From contig CAZXMO010000018.1 of NCBI GenBank assembly GCA_964641125.1, positions 1 through 48,360 on the forward strand: 48,360 bases of DNA, written 5' to 3'. The notes below the pieces were generated by a model. That model was not told the origin of the DNA. It ran no database searches and saw nothing but the letters and a program-made list of their open reading frames with translations. This document shows, in pieces, positions 41,065 through 48,360 of this stretch. A program made the translations under genes and the position numbers. Numbering within the stretch: position 1 is the stretch's first letter; each line of letters opens with the position of its first letter. Origin of the DNA: JBKHAJ01 sp964641125 (GTDB lineage: Bacteria > Spirochaetota > Spirochaetia > SPDA01 > CAZSGZ01).

Positions 41065-41653
41065 TCAATCTCCCATGAACATCTTACCGAGGCCGCCTAA
41101 AGGAGAGCTCTCGCCCTTGGCAAAGGCGCTCTGGGGAATCTCCCTGATAATCCTCGCGGCGAGCCGGGCAAAGGGAAGACTCTGCAGGTACACCGTTCCC
41201 GATCCCTCGAGAGTAACCAGGAAGAGTCCCTCCCCGAGGCGGCGNNNNNNNNNNNNNNNNNNNNNNNNNNNNNNNNNNNNNNNNNNNNNNNNNNNNNNNN
41301 NNNNNNNNNNNNNNNNNNNNNNNNNNNNNNNNNNNNNNNNNNNNGTCCATGGGGATGATGGTCCCCGGGTAGGGCGCGGCGAAGGCGACCCGCCTCTTTC
41401 CCATACCGGTGTTGGTAAAGTGGGTCATAAAGAGCGATTCTCCGGTCAAAAGCCGCTTGCCGGCGCCTACGGCCTTGTCGAAGAACCCCCGCGAGGGCCG
41501 CGAGCCGTCCCCCATGACCGCCTCGAAACTGATCCCCTCGTCCATGTAGTTCATGGCCCCCGCTTCCGCGATGACCGTTTAGTTGGGATCGAGCTCGATC
41601 TCCACGAGCTGCATATCGTCGCCGTGTATCTTGTAATCGATTTTGTGGGCCAT
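41065..41653 (-). pseudogene. AIM24/TIGR00266-family gene with in-frame TAA and a scaffold gap
   Basis: The start ATG at 41653 has GAGGAGG upstream. The frame reads MAHKIDYKIHGDDMQLVEIE, LDPN, then a TAA at 41579-41581, then TVIAEAGAMNYMDEGISFEA and MGDGSR in the same frame. Family members normally have Gly-Glu-Thr or Asn-Glu-Thr at this point, so one GAA has become TAA. After the gap the frame resumes with GEGLFLVTLEGSGTVYLQSL and ends GGLGKMFMGD. Apart from this stop it looks normal, so it is a recent loss or a sequencing error. The function of AIM24 proteins in bacteria is not established. Confidence 0.8.
41245..41344. other. Scaffold gap of 100 N
   Basis: A placeholder inside the AIM24-family gene. 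The flanks differ, and the visible coding parts are shorter than the usual ~230-residue family, so sequence is missing here. Confidence 0.95.
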
Positions 41654-41709
41654 ACATCCTCCTCGTACCCCTCGGGTATACACCCTTCGTGAGATTTTCC
41701 GATAGAGGC

Positions 41710-42405
41710 TTAGATCTCCCGGTTCTCTAAGAAGCTGAAATACCCCTTTCGGGAAAAGATGATGTGATCTAAGAGGTTTATCCCCACGGTGTCTCCCGCA
41801 TCCTTCAACCGGGCGGTTATGTCCCGGTCCTCCGCGCTCGGCTCGAGGTTCCCCGAGGGGTGATTGTGCGCGGCGATGAGAGAAGCCGCCGAATCGGCGA
41901 TCGCCCGGATGTAAACCTCCCGGGGATGGACTAAGGTACGATTGACAAGGCCGATGCACACGACATGGAGGTTGATGACCTCGTGGGCACCGTTGAGTGT
42001 TAGGGCTAAGAAATGCTCCTGCTTCCGGTCGGCATAGTGACTTACCAGGGGGAGAATGTCCGCGGGATAGGCTATACGGCCGCTCTCGGGGCAGAGCCTC
42101 CGCCTGAAGAACTCGAGCCCCGCCTGGAGGAGGGCTACCTTGGCCGCTCCGAGACCGGATATTTTCAAGAGCTCGGCGTCCCGGGCGGTGCAGCCGCTGC
42201 CGTCTAAAAGCCTCAACACCTCTCCCGCCACCGTCTCCACCGGCCTCCCCTTTGTTCCGCTCCCGAGGAGAACCTGCAGGAGCTCTTTATCACTCAGGAC
42301 CCCGGCCCCGTGCTTTAAAAGGACCTCCCGGGGTCCGTCTCCCCCCGTTTTCGCCGTACCTAAGGGAACGGCTCTGTCGTATAGACTGTATCCGTCTTCT
42401 TTCAT
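41710..42405 (-). CDS. radC: RadC-family JAB/MPN domain protein
   Basis: A 231-residue protein. Residues about 20-100 form the helix-hairpin-helix region (LSDKELLQVLLGSGTKG, LLKISGLGAAKVALLQAG), and residues about 115-225 carry the RadC JAB domain with the metal motif HNHPSGNLEPSAED. RadC's biochemical role is unclear despite the historical link to DNA repair. The start is MKEDGYSLYD at 42405. A GTATTAG element just upstream may be a -10 box, but the ribosome site is weak. AIM24 follows 56 bp downstream. Confidence 0.92.
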   Translation of the reverse strand: MKEDGYSLYDRAVPLGTAKTGGDGPREVLLKHGAGVLSDKELLQVLLGSGTKGRPVETVAGEVLRLLDGSGCTARDAELLKISGLGAAKVALLQAGLEFFRRRLCPESGRIAYPADILPLVSHYADRKQEHFLALTLNGAHEVINLHVVCIGLVNRTLVHPREVYIRAIADSAASLIAAHNHPSGNLEPSAEDRDITARLKDAGDTVGINLLDHIIFSRKGYFSFLENREI

Positions 42406-42527
42406 CCGATTACTAATACACCCAAAACAGTCACGGTGCTTCGGAACACCGCCCATCGGGGAATAAAAAAACACGAATCCTCTTGACCGGAAAAAGGAAC
42501 CTTCCATAGAATGCAGCAGGAGGCCCC

Positions 42528-44414
42528 ATGAAACATCGAATTGCGCGAGCGGCGGCGGGAGCGGCATTACTACTTTTACTGATTTCGGGAAGACCGCTCC
42601 CCGCTGATGCCGTTGCTCGGACCGCGGCGGGGACCCTGTGCAGAATCGATCGGGACCGGGGGTTCCTCGTCTCCAACGACGGAGGCGGTACCTGGCGGGA
42701 GCGTAACGAAGGCCTGCCCGATCATGTGGTTTACCCCTTTACCGAATCAAAACCGGTACCCCTGACATCGATCGGAATCGACCCCGCCAGGCAGTCCCGG
42801 GTAGCGGTGACCACGTCTTCCCGCATATTCATCTCCGAAGATCTCGGCAATTCCTGGCGGGAAGTTCCCGTGGACAAGCCGATCAAGGAAAGCGCCTTCT
42901 TTACATCCGTCGCCCTGTCTCCCGCCTCGAGGGACAAAATCCTCTTAGGGACATCCTTTAACGGGGTGTACGAGACCGGAGACTCGGGAATCAGCTGGAG
43001 ACATTTGGAAGATTTGAGCGGCCCTCTCTATCGGGGAGCCGGATTCTACGAGGAAATCCGTTCGCTGAGTTACGACCTCGCCGGAGAAAACTCGATACTT
43101 CTCGAAGTCGGATTCGACGACGACATATTCACGGGGGACCTCGAAACGGAGACCCTCGAGAAGCTCCCGGAACCCGGTCTCGAACCGGGAGAACGGCGTC
43201 TTCAGCTCCGATCGTCCCGCCGGGGGCCGATACTTTTTACGGACAAGCGGAAATTTGTGTATCGGAAAAGCGCCGGGGACTGGACAGCCGAGCCCGGCGG
43301 CCTTCCCGTCCCTAAAAACGGCATTTCGGCGGCACGGAAGGAACGCCTGAGCACCGCCGCCGACAAGTCCGGAATTTATCTGAAATCGTGGAACTCCTCC
43401 GGGGAAGAGCTCGAGAAGCACCTGAAATTCTTGTCCGACCACGGCCTCAACTCCCTGGTCATCGATATGAAGGACGACAACGGCCGGATCACCTACGATA
43501 CCGAGCTCGAGCTCCCCTACGAGATAGGATCGGTAAGCAGGCACATCGATCTGGAAGCCCTGGTCGAGGCCGCGGAAGAGGCGGGGATATACCTTATCGG
43601 GCGGATCGTCTGCTTTCAGGATCCCAAGCTCTATGCCTATAAGGACAACGCCTACGCGGTGTGGGATTCGCAAAAAAATAAGCCCTGGGCCAACCGGATT
43701 CCGGTCACCGACGAGGAGACCGAAGAACCGGCCTGGATCCAGCGGGAGTTCTGGGTAGACAGCTTTTCGGAGTTCGCCTGGGATTATCTTATTTCCCTGG
43801 CCGAGGAGCTCGAACGAAGGGGCATCGATGAAGTCCAGTTCGATTACATCAGGTTTCCCTCCGACGGCGATCTGTCTCACGCGGTCTACCGGCACCGGAA
43901 GCCCGGCATGACCAAGATCGACGGTCTGGAGTCCTTCCTCCGGGCCGCCCGGGAGCGTATTACCGTTCCCATCAGCACCGATCTGTACGGGTTCAATTCC
44001 TGGTACCGGATGGGCAACTGGATCGGACAGAACATTGAGATGGTATCCCACTACGTGGACGTTATCTGCCCGATGTACTACCCCTCCCACTTCCCCCGGG
44101 ATTTCCTCAAAGATACGCCCTACCTAGAACGGGCGGAAGACATCTACCGTCACGGCTCCGACCGGGCGGCGAAGATCGTGGAAGGGAGGAGCATCATCCG
44201 CCCCTATGTGCAGGCCTTCCTTATCGGCGGAGAGCTCAAATTCGAGGAACCCACCTACTCCGACTACCTGATCCGTCAGCTCCGCGGAGCCGGCGAGGGG
44301 GGCGCGTCCGGATTTACCCTGTGGAACAACTCCAACCGGTACTACATGGTAACGGCTCCGCTCCACGGTTTTACCGGGGCGGAATCGGAGGAGCCGCCGT
44401 CGCTGCTCAATTGA
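42528..44414 (+). CDS. Secreted DUF4015-type putative glycoside hydrolase with N-terminal BNR-like region
   Basis: A 628-residue protein with a signal peptide (residues 1-27, AAGAALLLLLISG). Residues about 40-270 resemble BNR/sialidase-type repeats (LVSNDGGGTWRERNEGLP, FISEDLGNSWREVP, YETGDSGISWRHLE). From about 280 to the end is a DUF4015-type putative glycoside hydrolase TIM barrel: KSWNSSGEELEKHLKFLSDH, SLVIDMKDDNGRITYD, EVQFDYIRFPSDGD, ISTDLYGFNSWY. The Asp in VQFDYIRFPSDG is a likely catalytic acid. Substrate unknown. GGAGG precedes the ATG. Its last 8 bp overlap the convergent transporter. Confidence 0.78.
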   Translation: MKHRIARAAAGAALLLLLISGRPLPADAVARTAAGTLCRIDRDRGFLVSNDGGGTWRERNEGLPDHVVYPFTESKPVPLTSIGIDPARQSRVAVTTSSRIFISEDLGNSWREVPVDKPIKESAFFTSVALSPASRDKILLGTSFNGVYETGDSGISWRHLEDLSGPLYRGAGFYEEIRSLSYDLAGENSILLEVGFDDDIFTGDLETETLEKLPEPGLEPGERRLQLRSSRRGPILFTDKRKFVYRKSAGDWTAEPGGLPVPKNGISAARKERLSTAADKSGIYLKSWNSSGEELEKHLKFLSDHGLNSLVIDMKDDNGRITYDTELELPYEIGSVSRHIDLEALVEAAEEAGIYLIGRIVCFQDPKLYAYKDNAYAVWDSQKNKPWANRIPVTDEETEEPAWIQREFWVDSFSEFAWDYLISLAEELERRGIDEVQFDYIRFPSDGDLSHAVYRHRKPGMTKIDGLESFLRAARERITVPISTDLYGFNSWYRMGNWIGQNIEMVSHYVDVICPMYYPSHFPRDFLKDTPYLERAEDIYRHGSDRAAKIVEGRSIIRPYVQAFLIGGELKFEEPTYSDYLIRQLRGAGEGGASGFTLWNNSNRYYMVTAPLHGFTGAESEEPPSLLN

Positions 44415-45429
44415 AAAGCGGCATTCCCGGCAGGATGAAAAGGAGCACCAGATAGACGGGAAGGACGATCAGGTAGAACAGATAGGTTACGAGCAGTGTG
44501 ACGGCGGTGTAGTTCTTGTTCACCCCGGCGTGGAGGGCCATGACCGAGAGATTCATGGCGGGCGGGGTCACCGACACCAGAAAGAGGACCCACACCTGGG
44601 CGGGGCTCGTTCCGATGTGCCTGAGGACGAGAAAGTACATCAGGAAGAACAACCCCGGTAGAAACACGAAACGCACCGTGGACACTCCGCCGACCATTAG
44701 GAGCAGCTTCCGCTTCATTCCCTTCTTTATCTCGAGGCCTCCGATTGCGGCTCCTAAAGAAATCAGAACTAGGGGAAGCACGGCGAGGCCCAGTTTTTCC
44801 AGGGCCGTGTAGATATGGACGAAGGGAAGGCTCATATCACCCAAGACGGACGATCCCCCGGCGAGAACGAAGACGAAACCGGCTATTACCCCGTACATAG
44901 GCGGTGAGACAATGTCCCTAAATGTCGGCTTAGCGGCATGACCGCTGATAAGGTAGTTTCCCATTGACCACAAGAGGGGGGTCATGGGAATCAAGTAGGC
45001 CCCCACGAACATAAGGGGAGTTTCCACGCCGAAAGTCCGGGAAATAAACGGGAGGGTAACCGGGAGAAATTCAATAATCGAAATGGGCATGTATCCCGAG
45101 TTTCCGAAGGTGGAAAAGGCCATTCCCGCCCGCCGGTCCTGCCGGTCGAAGGGGAGGAGGCGGAAGAGGGGCCAGCTGAAGGCCAATCCCGCCGCGACAA
45201 TGATTACCGCCGCGACGGGAAAGATCCAGGCACGGCGCAGGCTCTCCACATCCGCCCCGGAAATGGCGATAAAAATGTAGACCGGCAGGAGTATGTTCCG
45301 GATCAATTTATTGAGGGTTATAAAAAAAAATTCCTTCCACCCGGCATAGCGCCTCAGGACGAAGCCGACGGCCATGAGGATGAGGAGCTGGAGCACGGTA
45401 TAGAACACGGGAAGAAAGAATTGGCCCAT
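44407..45429 (-). CDS. AEC-family (auxin efflux carrier) transporter
   Basis: A 340-residue membrane protein with about ten hydrophobic segments, from FYTVLQLLILMAVGFVLRRY to VLPVYLVLLFILPG. The Asn-Ser pair in FSTFGNSGYMPISI and the cross-over helices match AEC carriers, which export organic acids or auxin-like compounds. I start at 45429 (MGQFF), because longer upstream frames read through the intergenic promoter and the next gene. No ribosome site; a promoter ends 8 nt upstream. Confidence 0.87.
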   Translation of the reverse strand: MGQFFLPVFYTVLQLLILMAVGFVLRRYAGWKEFFFITLNKLIRNILLPVYIFIAISGADVESLRRAWIFPVAAVIIVAAGLAFSWPLFRLLPFDRQDRRAGMAFSTFGNSGYMPISIIEFLPVTLPFISRTFGVETPLMFVGAYLIPMTPLLWSMGNYLISGHAAKPTFRDIVSPPMYGVIAGFVFVLAGGSSVLGDMSLPFVHIYTALEKLGLAVLPLVLISLGAAIGGLEIKKGMKRKLLLMVGGVSTVRFVFLPGLFFLMYFLVLRHIGTSPAQVWVLFLVSVTPPAMNLSVMALHAGVNKNYTAVTLLVTYLFYLIVLPVYLVLLFILPGMPLFN

Positions 45430-45437
45430 AACGGCAC

Positions 45438-45466
45438 ATACTATTGCAGAAATATTATATTGACAA
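45438..45466 (-). promoter_or_regulatory. Promoter of the AEC transporter, likely leaderless
   Basis: On the minus strand TTGTCA (45461-45466), 17 bp, TAGTAT (45438-45443), and the ATG after 8 nt. Its -35 box overlaps that of the divergent promoter. Confidence 0.5.
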
Positions 45467-45488
45467 CAGAGAGTATCCCGTTTATATA
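45460..45488 (+). promoter_or_regulatory. Promoter of the TPR protein gene
   Basis: TTGACA (45460-45465), 17 bp, TATATA (45483-45488). The two divergent promoters share the -35 sequence TTGACAA, so only one should be occupied at a time. Confidence 0.65.
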
Positions 45489-45510
45489 TGGTTTCCAGGA
45501 GGAGAATATC

Positions 45511-46398
45511 ATGAAGAGATGTATCCTTGTTCCGGTTATCCTTGCATGTATCGCCGGTACCGCTTTCGCCGACAATCCGGCCGTCGAGCGGGCGGAATCC
45601 CTTTTGAAAATGGACCGGCATAAGCAGGCGGTCGAAGTCCTCAAAGATGCCCTCGAAGAGGCCTACTCCACCCCGGACAAGGCGGAGCTCTACACCGCCC
45701 TCTCCCGGTTTACCCTGCAGTACGCCGACAGCAGAAAGATGGCCGGAGCGGACGACGATACCCTCCTGTCTCTCTATGCCGAAGGTGAGGAGTACGGGAA
45801 TCAGGCAATCGACCTCGATTCGGACAATTACAAGGCCTACTTCTGGCGCGCCTCCAACGCGGGCAGGTGGGGGCAGATCAAGGGGGTCTTCGACGCCCTC
45901 GACAAGGCCAAACAGATGCGGGAAGACTTGAGGAATGCGGTTGAACTCAATCCCGATCACAGCCTCTCATGGTATGCCTTGGGTCAGCTCTACGAGCAGG
46001 TCCCGGGAATCGCCTTCGGCAACGACGACTACGCCGTTTCCTTGGGCAGGAAATCGGTGGACGCCTTGCTCGCCGAGATCCGCGGAGGCATTATCGACGA
46101 GATCATCTACGACTACTATACCCAGCTTGCCCGTCACCTCTACGAGCGGAACTGGAACGAGCGGAGACGGAACCGGGAATACAATAAAAAGCGGGATGCC
46201 TTTCGTTCCGCTTCGGGAATCCTCGAAAAGCACTACCACTACGAGGGAACCGTCGACCTCGAGGATATGTCCGACCGGGAAGAGGCCCGGGAGGTCCTCG
46301 AATGGACCATCCGGGCGCTCGAAGGGGAACGGAACCGGAGTAGGAAGATGAACGAGGACCTCGCCGACGCCCGGACGGCCATGGAGGAGCTGTTCTAA
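45511..46398 (+). CDS. Secreted TPR protein (TatT-like)
   Basis: A 295-residue protein with a signal peptide (residues 1-20, ILVPVILACIAGTAFA). It contains repeated helical TPR-like units (HKQAVEVLKDALEEAYSTP, YGNQAIDLDSDNYKAYFWRA, LRNAVELNPDHSLSWYALGQ). The pattern resembles TatT, a periplasmic TPR protein of Treponema linked to a TRAP transporter. No TRAP genes are in the window, so that link is only by resemblance. AGGAGG precedes the ATG. The C-terminal third is charged and helical. Confidence 0.7.
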   Translation: MKRCILVPVILACIAGTAFADNPAVERAESLLKMDRHKQAVEVLKDALEEAYSTPDKAELYTALSRFTLQYADSRKMAGADDDTLLSLYAEGEEYGNQAIDLDSDNYKAYFWRASNAGRWGQIKGVFDALDKAKQMREDLRNAVELNPDHSLSWYALGQLYEQVPGIAFGNDDYAVSLGRKSVDALLAEIRGGIIDEIIYDYYTQLARHLYERNWNERRRNREYNKKRDAFRSASGILEKHYHYEGTVDLEDMSDREEAREVLEWTIRALEGERNRSRKMNEDLADARTAMEELF

Positions 46399-46402
46399 CT
46401 CT

Positions 46403-47599
46403 CTACTCCGTACTCTCCGCGCGGCCTCTCTTATTATCCCGACGGAGGAGACTTGCCTTGACGATCGACTCATCGGGAAGCTTTCGCCGGAGCTCGAGCA
46501 CCGTTTTCTCCACCCTCTTCTTCCGGTCGTACCGGTCCTCGAAGAGCTCAGGCTGTTCCGGCTCGGCGGAACCTTCCACCGAGGAGACCCCTATCCCGAT
46601 GAGCCTCACGAGCCTGGAGCGGTTCCACCGCTTGTCGAGGAGCTCTTTAACGAGGGAGTAGATCTCCTCGGCGGAGCTTACCGCGTGGCGCAGGGTGGTC
46701 TGTGCGGTGGTGGTGGAGAAATCGTCGAAACGCACCTTGAGGAAAACCGTCTTCGCCCGGGCACCTTCTTTCATCATCCGGAACATAACCTGGTGGGAAA
46801 GCTCGAGGAGGACCCGTTCGACCGCGTCGGAGTCCCGGGTATCCTCGGGAAAGGTTATCTCGTTGCTTATGGACCTGCTTTTGGGCTCCTCGATGAAGAC
46901 CCCGGGGTTTCGGCCCCTCGCCGCGGCGTAGAGGTAGGCACCGGCGGCCTTTCCGAGCATGCTCTCTAAAATCCCTTGGGAGAACTCTCTGAGCCTGGGC
47001 ACGGTGGTGATATTGAGCTCCTCAAGTCTCTCTAAGGTCTTTCCTCCCACTCCCCACAGATCTTCGAGCTTAAGCTTGTCTAAAAATTCTTCCTCTCTCC
47101 CTTCCTCCACCCGGTACAGCCCGTCGGGCTTTCCGTAATCGGAGGCCATCTTCGCGACGTAGTGGTTCGAAGCGATGCCGATAGAGAGGGCACACCCGGT
47201 CTCGCCTCGAATTCTCTCTTTGATCGCCCGCGCCGCCTCCTCGGGATCGCCGAAGAGGCGCCGGGTGCCGGTCATGTCGAGAAAGGCCTCGTCCACCGAG
47301 ATCTGCCGGACCACCGGGGTAAAGTCCCCGAAGAGCTCCATGATCCTCGCGGAAACTTCCCCGTACCGTACCATCCGCACCGGGAGATAGACCCCCTTCG
47401 GACACAGTCTATACGCCCGGGAGATGGGCATCGCGCTGTGAACGCCGAACTCTCTCGCCTCGTAGGAACAGGCGGACACCACCCCCCGGGTTCCCGGGCG
47501 CGCCCCGATGATAACCGGCTTTCCCCGATACTCGGGATGATCGTTCTGCTCGACCGAGGCGTAGAAGGCGTCCATATCGACGTGAAAGATTACCGCCAT
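46403..47599 (-). CDS. dinB: DNA polymerase IV (Y-family)
   Basis: A 398-residue Y-family translesion polymerase. The catalytic Asp/Glu residues are in FHVDMDAFYASVE (D8) and SVDEAFLDMTG. The helix-hairpin-helix LEDLWGVGGKTLERL and a C-terminal little-finger region are present. QPELF at about residue 355 matches the beta-clamp-binding motif. It has GGAGG upstream and starts 1 nt after the stop of the membrane protein gene. Confidence 0.95.
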   Translation of the reverse strand: MAVIFHVDMDAFYASVEQNDHPEYRGKPVIIGARPGTRGVVSACSYEAREFGVHSAMPISRAYRLCPKGVYLPVRMVRYGEVSARIMELFGDFTPVVRQISVDEAFLDMTGTRRLFGDPEEAARAIKERIRGETGCALSIGIASNHYVAKMASDYGKPDGLYRVEEGREEEFLDKLKLEDLWGVGGKTLERLEELNITTVPRLREFSQGILESMLGKAAGAYLYAAARGRNPGVFIEEPKSRSISNEITFPEDTRDSDAVERVLLELSHQVMFRMMKEGARAKTVFLKVRFDDFSTTTAQTTLRHAVSSAEEIYSLVKELLDKRWNRSRLVRLIGIGVSSVEGSAEPEQPELFEDRYDRKKRVEKTVLELRRKLPDESIVKASLLRRDNKRGRAESTE

Positions 47600-47600
47600 T

Positions 47601-48360
47601 TCAGACCTCCAGCCACTCCACGAGGATGAGCTCGAGATTAACCACCCCTTCCTCAGGCACTATAACCGGCGCCCGGGGATGCCGGTCGTACCGGATTCTC
47701 AGACGGATCTCCATGCTCCGCTCTTCGGGAATAATAAACTCGATCCGGAGGGGATTCGGAGGATTCCGTCCGATGTGGATTTCGGCGGTGTTCCGGACCG
47801 GGAAGGTGGAAAAGGGAAAATTCGCGTCGTAGAGGATAATGTCCTCGGTGCCGTGGAGGGACAGCGAAACCTTTTCCGGATTCCCCTCGAGGCGCAGGGT
47901 CATAACGATGTACTTCCGATCCAAAAAGGTCCTCGTCTCGGTCTCGATCTCGAGGTATTCGGGGAGGGTTTCGGCGTACGCCACGGCACTCCGGTTCTTT
48001 CCCGCCTCGATATCGGTGTACTCTTCGTTAGGAATCCGGACCGTCCCGATGGGGCCCCCGCTGATGATAGCGAGAGACCGGTCGTCCGATTCGTAGTTGA
48101 TCGTCTCGATGGCCCGGTATATCTGCGGGTCTTCCCGGGTAAAGGGATCGAAGAGGAAGGCGTATACCGCCAGGGCCGCCGCCGCCGCCGGGAGAGAGGT
48201 GTAGAAGAACCAGCTCAATGCCTTTCGCTCCGGTCCCGCCGCCCTAAAAGCCTGAGCGACCCGAACGGTCATCAGGGCGAAGGGGAGAATAACGAAGGCC
48301 AAGAGGAGGTTTCCCCTCCAGGGAGAGAGGATAAGCGCTTCCGCGACCTCCATGGCGGGG
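47601..48360 (-). CDS. Membrane protein, C-terminal part (possibly of an M28-type peptidase)
   Basis: At least 250 residues are seen and the frame is open to the right edge. Two hydrophobic segments are near the start (LLLAFVILPFALMTVRVAQAF and the one beginning at WFFYTSLPAAAAALAVYAFLF), followed by a soluble beta-rich tail (LRLEGNPEKVSLSLHGTEDI). The pairing of membrane helices with a beta-rich tail resembles the C-terminal part of membrane M28-type peptidases, but no catalytic motif is seen, so the class is a guess. It is 1 nt upstream of dinB. Confidence 0.45.
   Translation of the reverse strand, partial: PAMEVAEALILSPWRGNLLLAFVILPFALMTVRVAQAFRAAGPERKALSWFFYTSLPAAAAALAVYAFLFDPFTREDPQIYRAIETINYESDDRSLAIISGGPIGTVRIPNEEYTDIEAGKNRSAVAYAETLPEYLEIETETRTFLDRKYIVMTLRLEGNPEKVSLSLHGTEDIILYDANFPFSTFPVRNTAEIHIGRNPPNPLRIEFIIPEERSMEIRLRIRYDRHPRAPVIVPEEGVVNLELILVEWLEV

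Noticed and set aside
45430..45960. An upstream extension of the AEC transporter frame
   Set aside because: It would read antisense through the TPR protein gene and its promoter. The hydrophobic start MGQFFLPVFYTVLQ at 45429 fits the family.
1..48360. tRNA or rRNA genes, CRISPR arrays, insertion sequences, integrases and riboswitches
   Set aside because: None could be recognised in the intergenic stretches by eye. The only repeats seen are the gap-flanking ones and the two 3'-end remnants.

Overview
This is 48.4 kb of GC-rich bacterial DNA carrying four 100-N scaffold gaps. Gene content points to a free-living spirochaete (Spirochaetota), with moderate confidence. The evidence is an acetate kinase, a large M16C/PreP-type peptidase, a UDPGP-family pyrophosphorylase, a TatT-like TPR periplasmic protein, stress-type partner-switching regulators, a FlgH-like protein, and a MurE carrying GTDGKST and an EDPR specificity motif instead of DNPR. 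Genes are dense. Many pairs are coupled by ATGA overlaps, and several convergent pairs overlap at their 3' ends.

Layout. 1-0.4 kb: the start of a response regulator and a possible remnant of a membrane protein. 0.4-7.6 kb: a catabolic island with a fused Fe-S/molybdopterin hydroxylase, an SDR and a zinc-less MDR dehydrogenase in one operon with an RpiR regulator, and a divergent sugar-isomerase-like gene. A HexR-like palindrome lies between the two divergent promoters. 7.6-10 kb: an orphan, probably truncated MazF toxin, then hflK-hflC. 10-16 kb: metG, a FemAB-like aminoacyl transferase, murD and a conserved hypothetical. 16-18.7 kb: a BamA/POTRA-like outer-membrane protein, a 29-residue bS22/mS38-type ribosomal peptide, a FlgH-like secreted protein and a CheY-like regulator. 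18.7-31 kb: ackA, a DUF362 ferredoxin protein, a UDPGP enzyme, an orphan adenine methyltransferase, murE, an EpmA-like enzyme, an M16C peptidase and a bile-acid-symporter-like transporter. 31-34 kb: a partner-switching module (GHKL ATPase, SpoIIE phosphatase, fused STAS-HATPase). 34-37.3 kb: ettA and a three-gene DUF2089/SHOCT operon.

37.3-42.4 kb is the most unusual part. Two PIN-toxin/antitoxin modules bracket a tandem pair of nucleotidyl-cyclase-like genes that have an unassigned helical N-terminal domain and lack the usual catalytic Arg. Each toxin-antitoxin module lies between the 3' end of a full-length gene and a short, diverged copy of that same 3' end: a SHOCT-like gene in one case and an AIM24-family gene in the other. 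The AIM24 gene itself has an in-frame TAA. 42.4-48.4 kb: radC (on the flank), a secreted DUF4015-type glycoside hydrolase-like protein, an AEC transporter, a TPR protein, dinB and the end of a membrane protein.

A recurring regulatory feature is a sigma70-like -10 box 5-10 nt ahead of an ATG that has no Shine-Dalgarno sequence. It is seen at metG, ackA, the M16 peptidase, two transporters and one hypothetical gene, and suggests leaderless mRNAs.
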